From contig JAAYKZ010000273.1 in assembly GCA_012522165.1 (NCBI GenBank), forward strand, positions 1 through 7,721: a stretch of 7,721 nucleotides of DNA. The letters are read 5' to 3'. Numbering within the stretch: the stretch's first letter is position 1; every line of letters begins with the position of its first letter. The notes beneath the pieces were generated by a model that had not been told where the DNA came from, ran no database searches, and saw only the letters and a program-made list of their open reading frames with translations. This stretch comes from Clostridiales bacterium. GTDB taxonomy: Bacteria > Bacillota > Clostridia > Caldicoprobacterales > UBA3941. Positions 1 to 6,683 of this stretch are shown here, piece after piece. A program made the translations under genes and the position numbers.

Positions 1-341
1 AGGAGATGCTATCTCCTACGTCAGCCATTGCGGGCATGGGACTAGATAAGGATGTGGCCCTGCTTACAGACGGCAGATTTTCCGGAGCTACAAGGGGAGC
101 CTCTATTGGGCATATTTCACCTGAAGCTATGGAAGGGGGCCCCATAGCCTTAATCGAAGAAAGAGACATTATATCCATCAATATTCTGGAAGGAAAACTG
201 GATGTTAAGATTAGCAATGACGAACTGGAGAGAAGAAGGGCAAATTGGAAAGCTCCAGAGCCTAAGATAAAGAGTGGTTATCTAGCCAGATATTCCCGAC
301 TAATAAGTTCTGCGGACAAGGGAGCAATCTTTACTATTTAG
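1..341 (+). CDS. ilvD: Dihydroxy-acid dehydratase, C-terminal fragment (gene starts before the window)
   Basis: This is the C-terminal part, about 112 residues, of IlvD, the cytoplasmic iron-sulfur enzyme that dehydrates 2,3-dihydroxy-isovalerate and 2,3-dihydroxy-3-methylvalerate to the 2-keto acids of valine and isoleucine synthesis. The reading frame is open from the first base (a GAG codon at 3-5 precedes the first ATG), so the ATG at 6 is an internal Met and not the start. Visible family motifs are [14 protein letters not shown], then [11 protein letters not shown] with its conserved Ser codon at 81-83, then [16 protein letters not shown], and the terminal [17 protein letters not shown]. 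The first Gly after the Ser is kept and the second is Ala, a common variant. The stop is TAG at 339-341. It is separated from the opp genes by a terminator, so the two units are probably transcribed independently. The whole N-terminal domain with the cluster cysteines is outside the window. Confidence 0.96.
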   Translation, partial: EMLSPTSAIAGMGLDKDVALLTDGRFSGATRGASIGHISPEAMEGGPIALIEERDIISINILEGKLDVKISNDELERRRANWKAPEPKIKSGYLARYSRLISSADKGAIFTI

Positions 342-390
342 ATTATAGATTGAGCTGATAGATTAGGTCAGTAACTATTACTATATGAAC

Positions 391-458
391 ATAATGGCTA
401 TTGACCGTGAGCCAAGCTTTGTCATAAATCAGTGGGTTTACTTATCAATAGCCATTAT
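391..458 (+). repeat. 14-bp perfect inverted repeat with a 40-base loop downstream of ilvD
   Basis: The left arm 391-404 (ATAATGGCTATTGA) is the exact reverse complement of the right arm 445-458. The 40-base loop includes AAGCTT. No T-run follows the right arm, so on its own it is a poor terminator. The core GCTATTG/CAATAGC recurs in the terminator hairpin just downstream, so the arms of the two hairpins can also pair with each other. It may be a 3'-end stabilising structure for ilvD mRNA, or one half of a paired RNA switch. I recognise no known riboswitch or T-box element in it. Confidence 0.7.
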
Positions 459-466
459 ATTTGTAT

Positions 467-509
467 AAAATATGCTATTGGTGGGTCAAATTCCAATAGC
501 ATATTTTTT
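467..509 (+). terminator. Rho-independent terminator after ilvD
   Basis: A 15-bp perfect stem pairs 467-481 with 493-507 around an 11-base loop (482-492). The right arm runs into six T residues at 504-509. The outermost four pairs are A-T, with A's on the left arm, so the structure could also work weakly in the opposite direction. It lies 125 bases after the ilvD stop and should end the ilvD transcript before the opp genes. Confidence 0.85.
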
Positions 510-514
510 GTTTA

Positions 515-542
515 TTGTTGGATAAAATAAACAGGTTATAAT
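515..542 (+). promoter_or_regulatory. Possible upstream promoter just after the ilvD terminator
   Basis: A perfect -10 hexamer TATAAT lies at 537-542, with TTGTTG at 515-520 as a weak -35 (three of six consensus bases) and a 16-base spacer. Transcription would begin near 549 and give opp a leader of about 360 bases. The DNA is very AT-rich, so a TATAAT can occur by chance; the promoter at 832-860 is clearly better. Confidence 0.35.
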
Positions 543-831
543 ATATGTAATAATATACACAAGACATAAGAACATGTAAAATAAGTCAAAATGCAAGAAA
601 TTAAATCAAAACTTGCAAGATGGAAGAATGTAAAAAAATAGACAATATTTTTGGAGTTAGTATAAAAATGCAAGCAAGGCGTATATTTATAAATACGGGG
701 TTAAAAGGGGTTTATTTTTCAATATATGAAAAAAATAAACAAGAAAACGAAATGAAACCCTTATATCATCGCTTTATCACGGTGAATGAAATAATTCATT
801 CGATTCCTTGCAGATATATCAAAACTTATCC
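543..831. other. AT-rich gap with no convincing gene
   Basis: This stretch is strongly AT-rich and I see no credible gene in it. The longest open frame (620-847, 75 codons) has no ribosome binding site before its ATG, its product (Lys, Ile and Asn rich) matches no family I know, and its 3' end is overlapped by the -35 element of the opp promoter. Three copies of TGCAAG occur at 592-597, 614-619 and 669-674, the first two inside a longer imperfect direct repeat (586-598 and 606-620). A small non-coding RNA or a long opp leader cannot be excluded. Confidence 0.5.
784..801. promoter_or_regulatory. Palindrome upstream of the opp promoter, possible operator
   Basis: GAATGAA (784-790) and TTCATTC (795-801) form a perfect 7-bp dyad around ATAA, centred about 42 bases upstream of the -35 element. 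This placement suits a regulator site. The TGAAT/ATTCA half-sites resemble the arginine-repressor box, but they are six bases apart instead of the usual four, so I do not assign it to ArgR. It could also be chance in AT-rich DNA. Confidence 0.3.
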
Positions 832-860
832 TTGTGAATTTGTATAAAAGGTGATATAAT
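832..860 (+). promoter_or_regulatory. Main promoter of the opp operon (sigma-A type, extended -10)
   Basis: The -35 TTGTGA (832-837) matches four of six consensus bases. It is followed by a 17-base spacer and a perfect TATAAT (855-860), preceded by the extended -10 motif TG at 852-853. Transcription should start near 867, giving a leader of about 45 bases that contains the oppA ribosome binding site AAGGAGG (897-903). The leader is A/T-rich with no clear hairpin, so no attenuator is visible between this promoter and oppA. Confidence 0.75.
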
Positions 861-910
861 GTCCATTAGTAAATTTTAAAATATTATTTATATATTAAGG
901 AGGCAATGAA

Positions 911-2926
911 ATGCACAAGAAATTTATTTCGCTTTTATTAGTTGCATTCTTGTTAGTCGGTGTGCTAGCCGCTTGCGGACAGAAAACACCTGCTGAGAAT
1001 AATGAGCCCACCGACACTAATACTGAACAAGAGACAGAAAAGCCCGCTGATACAGAGGATAATGAATCGGCGGAGAGACCAACAGAACAGGGAGATTATT
1101 CTAATGAACCTGCTCTAGTTCTAGGAGCTAATGATTTCAATGGCGTATTCAGTCCTTTCTTTGCAACCACTGGATATGACATGGACATCGTCGAGATGGT
1201 TCATGCTTCTCTGATTGGATTTGATCGAAATTCTCAACCTGATAACAGTGGTCTGGCTGAATATATAGAGCCTGAAGAGGTAAAAGGTGAAGATGGAACC
1301 ATTGAAAAGACTATCTATACCTTTAAATTAAAGGAAGGTCTTGTATTCAGCGATGGTACTCCTATAACCGCTGATGATGTTATCTTTACCTATTATGTAT
1401 TATGCGATCCAAATTATACTGGTTCTTCTACCATTTATACTACTCCTATCCTAGGTGTAAATGAGTACAGATATGATGATGTAGATTATGCCGATAAGGT
1501 TGCTAAGATTAAAGAAGAGGCGGATAACTACGAACCTACTGAAGAAGAAATCGAAAAGAAAGCCGAACAGCTAGCAGAAGCATATGGCATGGATAAGGCT
1601 GATTTCATGCCTGATGGTCCATACTACGAAGATTACAATTTAGCTGGCATCCGTCAAGATAAGTATAATGCAGACATAACCGCTTATATCCAATCCAACT
1701 TGGAAAAGAGCGAAGGTCATGTTGAAGAAATTGAAGGTATCAAAAAGATTGATGATAGAACAGTACAGGTTACCATTGCAGGTGTTGACCCCAAAGCTAT
1801 CTACAATCTAGGTGCTATTAGAGTAGCTCCCAAACATTACTATGGAGAAGGTTTCAAAAAAGGAGATCTTTCCATGGTAGAGGCTAAGAGTGGAGAGCCT
1901 ATGGGTGCTGGTCCATATCGTTTCCATAGCTTCGAAAACAACGTTGTGACCTTGGTAGCCAACGATTTCTTCTACAAGGGTGCACCTCATGTTAAGAAGA
2001 TCAAATACCAGGTTACCAATACTGCTAACAAGCTCGAAGGTGTAAAGCTTGGAGAGTTTGATATTTCCGATCCATCAGCATCCATGGAAACATTGGCACA
2101 GGTTGAAGCCGAAGAAGATATTCACTATGAACTTATTGATAACCTAGGTTATGGATACATCGGCATAAATGCTGAACGTATTACTGACAAGAATGTACGT
2201 AAGGGAATATTCCATCTAATGGATAGAAAACCTGCTGTAGAGGCCTATTATGGAAATCTTGCTAGCGTTATCGAGCGTCCTATGTCTAGGGTTAGTTGGG
2301 CTTATCCTAAGGATGCCACAGAAGTTTATGGTTTCGATCCCGATAAGGCTATGGAATACTTTGAAGCTGCTGGCTATAAGCTAGAGGATGGCAAGCTAAT
2401 GAAGGATGGTAAACAGCTCACCATAGAAATTGGTATACCTGCTGACGGAAAAGGTGACCACCCATCCTATCCTATAGTTCTTGGCGTTAAGAATGAAGGA
2501 GATAAACTGGGAATGGCTGTTAACATAGTTGACTATGCTGACGGTAACAAGTTCTTTGATGACTTGGATGCAGGCAAATTGGATATTTGGTGTGCTGCAT
2601 GGCAGGCTACTCCTGATCCTGATATGTATCAGACATATCACAGCCAAGGACCTTCCAATCATTATAAGATCAAGGATAGTGAGCTGGATCAATTAATCAT
2701 AGACGCTAGATCCACCAATGATATGGAAGCAAGAAAAGAGATGTATGCTAAGGCACTTGATATAGTTATGGATTGGGCTGTTGAGATGCCTGTATACCAG
2801 AGAAAGAACATGTATATCTTTAATAAAAAGGTTATAGATATAGATACTCTTCCAAAAGATATGACTCCATATTATGGATACTTTGCTGAGATAGAGAACT
2901 TAAAACTAACTGAAGCAGCCAAGTAA
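911..2926 (+). CDS. oppA: Peptide ABC transporter substrate-binding lipoprotein (solute-binding family 5), enlarged
   Basis: OppA captures peptides at the outer face of the membrane and delivers them to OppBC. The start is well fixed: AAGGAGG at 897-903 lies 7 bases before the ATG. Residues 1-21 are a lipoprotein signal peptide (KK, then a hydrophobic core) ending in lipobox LAAC, with Cys22 the expected lipid anchor. Residues 25-65 are a Glu/Thr/Asn/Pro-rich linker. The family 5 signature is at 141-157 (KEGLVFSDGTPITADDV), and the conserved YGYIGIN...DKNVRKGI segment at about 414-433. At 671 residues it is longer than the usual 530-600. About 90 residues (184-273) sit between the first lobe strands and KKIDDRTVQV where relatives usually have a much shorter connection; part of it (EEEIEKKAEQLAEAYG) should be a charged helix. 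Codons are richer in C-ending forms (ATC, TAC, TTC) than in oppB-F, which fits high expression. The preferred solute is not determinable. Confidence 0.95.
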   Translation: MHKKFISLLLVAFLLVGVLAACGQKTPAENNEPTDTNTEQETEKPADTEDNESAERPTEQGDYSNEPALVLGANDFNGVFSPFFATTGYDMDIVEMVHASLIGFDRNSQPDNSGLAEYIEPEEVKGEDGTIEKTIYTFKLKEGLVFSDGTPITADDVIFTYYVLCDPNYTGSSTIYTTPILGVNEYRYDDVDYADKVAKIKEEADNYEPTEEEIEKKAEQLAEAYGMDKADFMPDGPYYEDYNLAGIRQDKYNADITAYIQSNLEKSEGHVEEIEGIKKIDDRTVQVTIAGVDPKAIYNLGAIRVAPKHYYGEGFKKGDLSMVEAKSGEPMGAGPYRFHSFENNVVTLVANDFFYKGAPHVKKIKYQVTNTANKLEGVKLGEFDISDPSASMETLAQVEAEEDIHYELIDNLGYGYIGINAERITDKNVRKGIFHLMDRKPAVEAYYGNLASVIERPMSRVSWAYPKDATEVYGFDPDKAMEYFEAAGYKLEDGKLMKDGKQLTIEIGIPADGKGDHPSYPIVLGVKNEGDKLGMAVNIVDYADGNKFFDDLDAGKLDIWCAAWQATPDPDMYQTYHSQGPSNHYKIKDSELDQLIIDARSTNDMEARKEMYAKALDIVMDWAVEMPVYQRKNMYIFNKKVIDIDTLPKDMTPYYGYFAEIENLKLTEAAK

Positions 2927-2951
2927 TTACTTGAGAAATAAGAAAATTTAT

Positions 2952-2989
2952 TAAAGAAGCCCACCCCTTATGAGGGCTGGGTTTCTTTA
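2952..2989 (+). terminator. Stem-loop between oppA and oppB, probable partial terminator or mRNA stabiliser
   Basis: Bases 2952-2963 pair with 2978-2989 (12 pairs, one G-U at 2959/2982). A C-C mismatch follows, then three G-C pairs (2965-2967 with 2974-2976) close a six-base loop. The core is GC-rich against an AT-rich background. After the stem there is only TTAATTAA, not a full T-run, and oppB has its own ribosome binding site (AAGGAGG, 2996-3002) with no obvious promoter. This fits partial termination or 3'-end protection that keeps oppA mRNA in excess, a common arrangement for binding-protein operons. Confidence 0.65.
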
Positions 2990-3011
2990 TTAATTAAGGA
3001 GGAATGAGACT

Positions 3012-3980
3012 ATGAAACAGTTTATTATTCGTCGTATATTACTCTCAATCCTCATTTTATTTGGTGTCTCCATCATATTATATGCTTTAATTCGAAGCAT
3101 GCCGGGAGATTATGTTACAAGCATAACTGCCGGGAATCCTAATGTAACCCCTGAAACAATTTTAAGACTCAAAAAGTTATATGGTCTTGATACAGGAATT
3201 ATTGAAGGTTATATTAAATGGTTGGGTCAGGCATTAAGGGGAAACTTTGGTGAATCCTTTATATTCAAGCGCCCGGTTACGGAGATTATTTCCAGTAAAA
3301 TGTGGATTTCATTCTCATTGGCATTTACCGCATTTGTTATCCAAATTATTATTGCGGTACCTTTAGGAATTATATCAGCTACTAAGCAATATTCTAAATT
3401 GGACTATTTTGTTACAATCTTTGCTTTATTTGGTATATCCTTGCCATCTTTTTTCTTTGCAGCAGTACTTCAAAGAATATTTGCTATTGGTCTGGGAATC
3501 CTGCCTCTTCAGGGCATGGTGACAGCACGATATGATTATAAGGGATTTAGACTCATATTAGATATAGCAAAGCATTTTGTTATGCCCATAATGGTATTTG
3601 TTGTTACAGGAATAGGTGGATTGATGCGCTACTCTCGTGGTAATATGCTAGAAGTTTTAAGTGCTGATTATGTTCGAACAGCTAGAGCTAAAGGTTTAAG
3701 TGAAAATAAGGTTATATACAAGCATGCTTTTAGAAATACTTTAATACCAATTGTTACTATGATCGGTGGATCTATACCAGGACTATTTACAGGTGCTGTT
3801 ATTACGGAGGGTATTTTTGCTATAGATGGATTAGGTTCAACTGGACTTTTGGCTATGAGACAGGGTGATATACCTTTTATTATGGCATTTAATATCTTTA
3901 TTGCGGTTATGACATTGCTAGGAACACTAATATCTGACATACTATATGCAGTGGTTGATCCACGGGTTCGATTAAGTTAA
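3012..3980 (+). CDS. oppB: Peptide ABC transporter permease, OppB/DppB family
   Basis: OppB is one of the two channel-forming membrane subunits of the importer. The start ATG follows AAGGAGG (2996-3002) by 9 bases. The protein has 322 residues, normal for the family, and begins with the typical MKQFIIRRILLSILILFGVSIILY membrane helix pattern (shown here as about residues 8-28) followed by the SMPGD loop. Further hydrophobic segments lie at roughly 98-122, 133-155, 188-207, 245-268 and 288-312. The EAA loop that contacts the ATPase is at about 214-240 (EVLSADYVRTARAKGLS, then KHAFRNTLIP). The C-terminus DILYAVVDPRVRLS is typical of OppB/DppB. It has no insertions, unlike its partner OppC. The stop TAA at 3978-3980 overlaps the oppC ribosome binding site, so the two genes are co-transcribed and probably translationally linked. 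Confidence 0.95.
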   Translation: MKQFIIRRILLSILILFGVSIILYALIRSMPGDYVTSITAGNPNVTPETILRLKKLYGLDTGIIEGYIKWLGQALRGNFGESFIFKRPVTEIISSKMWISFSLAFTAFVIQIIIAVPLGIISATKQYSKLDYFVTIFALFGISLPSFFFAAVLQRIFAIGLGILPLQGMVTARYDYKGFRLILDIAKHFVMPIMVFVVTGIGGLMRYSRGNMLEVLSADYVRTARAKGLSENKVIYKHAFRNTLIPIVTMIGGSIPGLFTGAVITEGIFAIDGLGSTGLLAMRQGDIPFIMAFNIFIAVMTLLGTLISDILYAVVDPRVRLS

Positions 3981-3995
3981 GGAGGTGTTTTTTTG

Positions 3996-5468
3996 ATGGA
4001 AAAAACAAATGTAGAGCAGCAGAAAAGCAAAAAAAAGCAATCAAGTCACACCTCCGTTGATCGTATTATTACACCGGGTCAATTGGTATTGAGGAGATTT
4101 CTAAGAAACAGGCTGGCAATTTTGGGTGTAATCATCCTATTGACAATGACAATTTTTTCCTTTATTGGACCTTTTTTCTCTCCCTATGGCGAGTATGAGA
4201 TGTTCTATAAAGAAAAGATAACAAGTGCCATATATGTAATAACGGGAAACAATGATATCTATTCATTTAACGATGGAGACGGTGCATTGCGCTGGCATAT
4301 AACTACAGAGGAAAAGATAGTGGGACAACCCATTATTGCGGAGGACGGTAATATTTATTTGTCAGTTGAGGGAAGTAAAGTTTTACAGATTTCGCCTGAA
4401 GAAGGTACAATCATGGAAACTCACAACGTAGGCGATCCCAGCGAAGTAGTAGAAAATATTTATGAGCCTACACCGGTTGCTCCCGATAATCTTGATATTG
4501 CTGTAGAGGATGGAGTAATAGTTGCTACTAGTCAGGATACTAAGGTTAAGAAATGGGATTTTATAGGATATTCCGATATAATTGGTGATCCTATAAGCGA
4601 TAGGTCAGGCTATTTATATGCTGTTTCTGATGAAGGAGAATTGTATTCTATTAGAGCTGACCGGGGTATTCTAAGGTGGTCATATAAAGTTGACGCGGAA
4701 GGGCCTTATAGTGTTATGGAATGTCCCATTATCATGAAAACAATAGATAGCAAGGCTCAGCCTTCTAAAGAACATTGGTTAGGTACAGATGCTATGGGTC
4801 TAGATGTTCTTACTCGTCTGATGTATGGCGGTAGAATATCTTTAATGGTTGGATTTATAGTTATATTTATGGAATTGATTTTAGGTGTACTGCTAGGTGG
4901 TATTTCCGGTTATTATGGTGGTTGGGTAGATAATTTAATTATGAGAATAGTTGATGTGTTTAATTGTATTCCATCAATACCGGTTATGTTGATATTAGGA
5001 TCTGTTATGATATCCTTGAAAGTACCCCCACAGGATAAGATATATGTATTGATGTTGGTATTAGGTCTACTAGGTTGGCCAGGTGTAGCTAGAATTGTTA
5101 GAGGACAGATTCTTTCCCTGCGTGAACAGGAGTTCATGGTGGCTGCTGAGGCTACAGGCTTAAGGCCAATGAGAAAGATATTCAAGCACTTAGTTCCAAA
5201 TGTTATGCCTCAATTGATTGTTATAGCTACTTTGGGAATTGGTAGTGTTATACTAACAGAATCTGCTATGTCCTTCTTAGGGATAGGATTATCCTTTCCA
5301 TATGCTTCTTGGGGAAATATGGTAGATGCTGTTAATGATCCAGAGATTATGAGAAATTGTCTAAATATCTGGGTGCCACCAGGTATATGTATTTTGTTGA
5401 CTGTTATGTCTTTTAACCTCGTTGGAGATGGATTGCGCGATGCGTTCGATCCTAAGATGAAACGCTAG
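3996..5468 (+). CDS. oppC: Peptide ABC transporter permease, OppC/DppC family, with an extracellular PQQ-like beta-propeller insert
   Basis: OppC is the second channel subunit. I take the ATG at 3996, 9 bases after AAGGAGGT (3979-3986); an in-frame TTG at 3993 directly before it is also possible and adds one Met. The protein has 490 residues where OppC normally has about 290-320. Residues 1-39 are cytoplasmic and basic. The first membrane helix is 40-61, ending in SPYG (62-65). The usual short loop to KEHWLGTDAMGLDVLTRL (258-275) is replaced by about 190 residues with PQQ-like repeats (see the separate entry). After it, the permease domain is complete: the RISLMVG helix, YYGG, IPSIPVMLILG, the EAA loop at about 379-402 (VAAEATGLRPMRKIFKHLVPN), SFLGIGLSFPYASWG, and the terminal LRDAFDPKMKR. 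The reading frame runs through the insert without break, so it is a real fusion-type insertion and not an assembly join of two genes. Confidence 0.94.
   Translation: MEKTNVEQQKSKKKQSSHTSVDRIITPGQLVLRRFLRNRLAILGVIILLTMTIFSFIGPFFSPYGEYEMFYKEKITSAIYVITGNNDIYSFNDGDGALRWHITTEEKIVGQPIIAEDGNIYLSVEGSKVLQISPEEGTIMETHNVGDPSEVVENIYEPTPVAPDNLDIAVEDGVIVATSQDTKVKKWDFIGYSDIIGDPISDRSGYLYAVSDEGELYSIRADRGILRWSYKVDAEGPYSVMECPIIMKTIDSKAQPSKEHWLGTDAMGLDVLTRLMYGGRISLMVGFIVIFMELILGVLLGGISGYYGGWVDNLIMRIVDVFNCIPSIPVMLILGSVMISLKVPPQDKIYVLMLVLGLLGWPGVARIVRGQILSLREQEFMVAAEATGLRPMRKIFKHLVPNVMPQLIVIATLGIGSVILTESAMSFLGIGLSFPYASWGNMVDAVNDPEIMRNCLNIWVPPGICILLTVMSFNLVGDGLRDAFDPKMKR
4218..4745 (+). other. PQQ-like beta-propeller repeats inserted in OppC (residues about 75-250)
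   Basis: Blade-like repeats can be read in the insert. One has AIYVITGNNDIYSF...GALRW (78-100). The next has VGQPIIAEDGNIYLSVEGSK...SPEEG (109-137). A third, more diverged, has DIAVEDGVIVAT...VKKW (167-187). The fourth has IGDPISDRSGYLYAVSDEGE...RGILRW (196-228). A last half-repeat, MECPIIMKTI (241-250), resembles the start of a blade. The G-(I/L)-Y-x-(V/S) and G-x-L-R-W patterns are those of PQQ/PQQ-like quinoprotein repeats. Because the first repeat lacks its opening strand and the last piece supplies one, the ends could close into a single blade, giving a four-bladed ring with both ends together. The closure is inference. Between helix 1 and helix 2 the domain should be outside the cell, where OppA docks. 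No PQQ-binding or catalytic residues can be assigned. Confidence 0.8.
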
Positions 5469-5480
5469 GAGGTCTTTGAA

Positions 5481-6683
5481 ATGGGAATATTTAAAAATAT
5501 GGGGCAGTTTGCTCGCAATATAAAAGATGATTTTTTCCCGAAAAAAGGAACTCCGGCTTATGAAGGTAAGATGGAGCTCCGACGAATCAATAGGGAAAAT
5601 AAAAAAATGATTAAGTATTACGAGGAGAAAAGAAAACAATTGGATTCAAATGGTGTTGATTATCACACCACCATGAAGGATCCTAATAATGTTATTGAGA
5701 TAGATAATCTAAAAACATATTTCTTTACTGATGTGGGGACAGTGAAGGCTGTTGATGGAGTTAGTTTTAATATTCCTAGAGGTAAAACTGTAGGAGTAGT
5801 TGGTGAATCAGGCTGTGGTAAATCTGTTACATCCTTATCAGTAATGGGATTGGTACAAAGGCCATCGGGTCAAATTGTTGACGGAGAGATTCGATACAAT
5901 AACGGAGATACAGCTGTAGATCTTACTAAATTACCCACCAAGGAAATGCAAAAACTGCGAGGCAGTGATATTGCTATGATATTCCAAGAGCCCATGACTA
6001 GTTTAAATCCGGTATTTACTATTGGTTACCAGCTTGATGAAACCATAGAACTTCATAACCCGGGTATGAGTAAGAAAGCAGTAAAAGATAGATCTATAGA
6101 AATGTTAAAGCTAGTTGGTATAGCACGTGCTGAAGGAATCTATGATTCTTATCCTCATGAGTTATCAGGAGGTATGCGTCAGCGTGTGATGATAGCTATG
6201 GCACTTGCATGTGATCCTAAGCTAATAATAGCTGACGAGCCTACTACGGCTTTGGATGTTACTATCCAGGCACAGATCCTTGATTTATTAAGAGAATTAA
6301 AGGATAAGATTGATGCCAGTATAATGCTTATAACCCACGACCTAGGAGTAGTGGCAGAGATGGCTGACATAGTTGTAGTTATGTATGCAGGTAGGGTTAT
6401 AGAAGTTGGTACTGTTATGGATATTTTCCATAATCCAAAGCATCCATATACCATTGGTTTATTAAATAGTAAGCCTTCAATAGATAAGAAGACTGATAGA
6501 CTTTATTCTATTCCTGGTCAGGTTCCTAACCCTATAAATATGCCGTCCTACTGCTACTTTAGAGATCGTTGTGATCGTTGCATAGATAAATGTGGACAAG
6601 AATATCCACCGGATTTCAAAGTTAGCGATACTCAACAGGTTGCATGTTGGCTGTATGAAAAGGATGTGAAAGAAAATGGCTGA
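5481..6683 (+). CDS. oppD: Peptide ABC transporter ATP-binding protein OppD/DppD, with N-terminal extension
   Basis: OppD is one of the two ATPases that power peptide import, acting on the cytoplasmic side with OppF. The ribosome binding site AGGAGGT (5467-5473) overlaps the oppC stop and lies 7 bases before the ATG, so this start is firm. Walker A is GESGCGKS (108-115, Lys114), the Q-loop Gln169 (IFQEP), the signature LSGGMRQR (228-235), Walker B LIIADEP (248-254, Glu253), and the H-loop His286. The C-terminal oligopeptide-transporter domain carries Cys358, Cys364, Cys371 and Cys389, the four-Cys pattern of OppD/DppD proteins, plus an extra Cys367. The protein is 400 residues, longer than the usual 320-340. 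The excess is residues 1-70: a basic, charged segment with a likely helix at 30-55 (MELRRINRENKKMIKYYEEK) before the normal start of the domain (VIEIDNLKTYFF). An internal Met65 has no ribosome binding site. Confidence 0.96.
   Translation: MGIFKNMGQFARNIKDDFFPKKGTPAYEGKMELRRINRENKKMIKYYEEKRKQLDSNGVDYHTTMKDPNNVIEIDNLKTYFFTDVGTVKAVDGVSFNIPRGKTVGVVGESGCGKSVTSLSVMGLVQRPSGQIVDGEIRYNNGDTAVDLTKLPTKEMQKLRGSDIAMIFQEPMTSLNPVFTIGYQLDETIELHNPGMSKKAVKDRSIEMLKLVGIARAEGIYDSYPHELSGGMRQRVMIAMALACDPKLIIADEPTTALDVTIQAQILDLLRELKDKIDASIMLITHDLGVVAEMADIVVVMYAGRVIEVGTVMDIFHNPKHPYTIGLLNSKPSIDKKTDRLYSIPGQVPNPINMPSYCYFRDRCDRCIDKCGQEYPPDFKVSDTQQVACWLYEKDVKENG

Noticed and set aside
391..509. Riboswitch or T-box upstream of the peptide transporter
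   Set aside because: No known aptamer core or T-box sequence is visible, and a terminator plus a separate strong promoter lie between this region and oppA.
586..674. Three TGCAAG copies as a possible regulator array
   Set aside because: The motif is only six bases and the spacing is uneven (22 and 55). Chance recurrence is likely.
620..847. 75-codon open frame on the + strand between ilvD and oppA
   Set aside because: No ribosome binding site precedes its ATG, the product resembles no family, its composition is that of translated AT-rich DNA, and the opp promoter overlaps its 3' end.
871..885. CodY-like box (AATTTT...) in the oppA leader
   Set aside because: Only about ten of fifteen consensus positions match, and such matches are expected by chance in this AT-rich leader.
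3993..5468. oppC as a chimera from assembly error or a frameshifted pair of genes
   Set aside because: The reading frame is continuous on both sides of the insert, with no internal start signals, and base composition does not change visibly across it.
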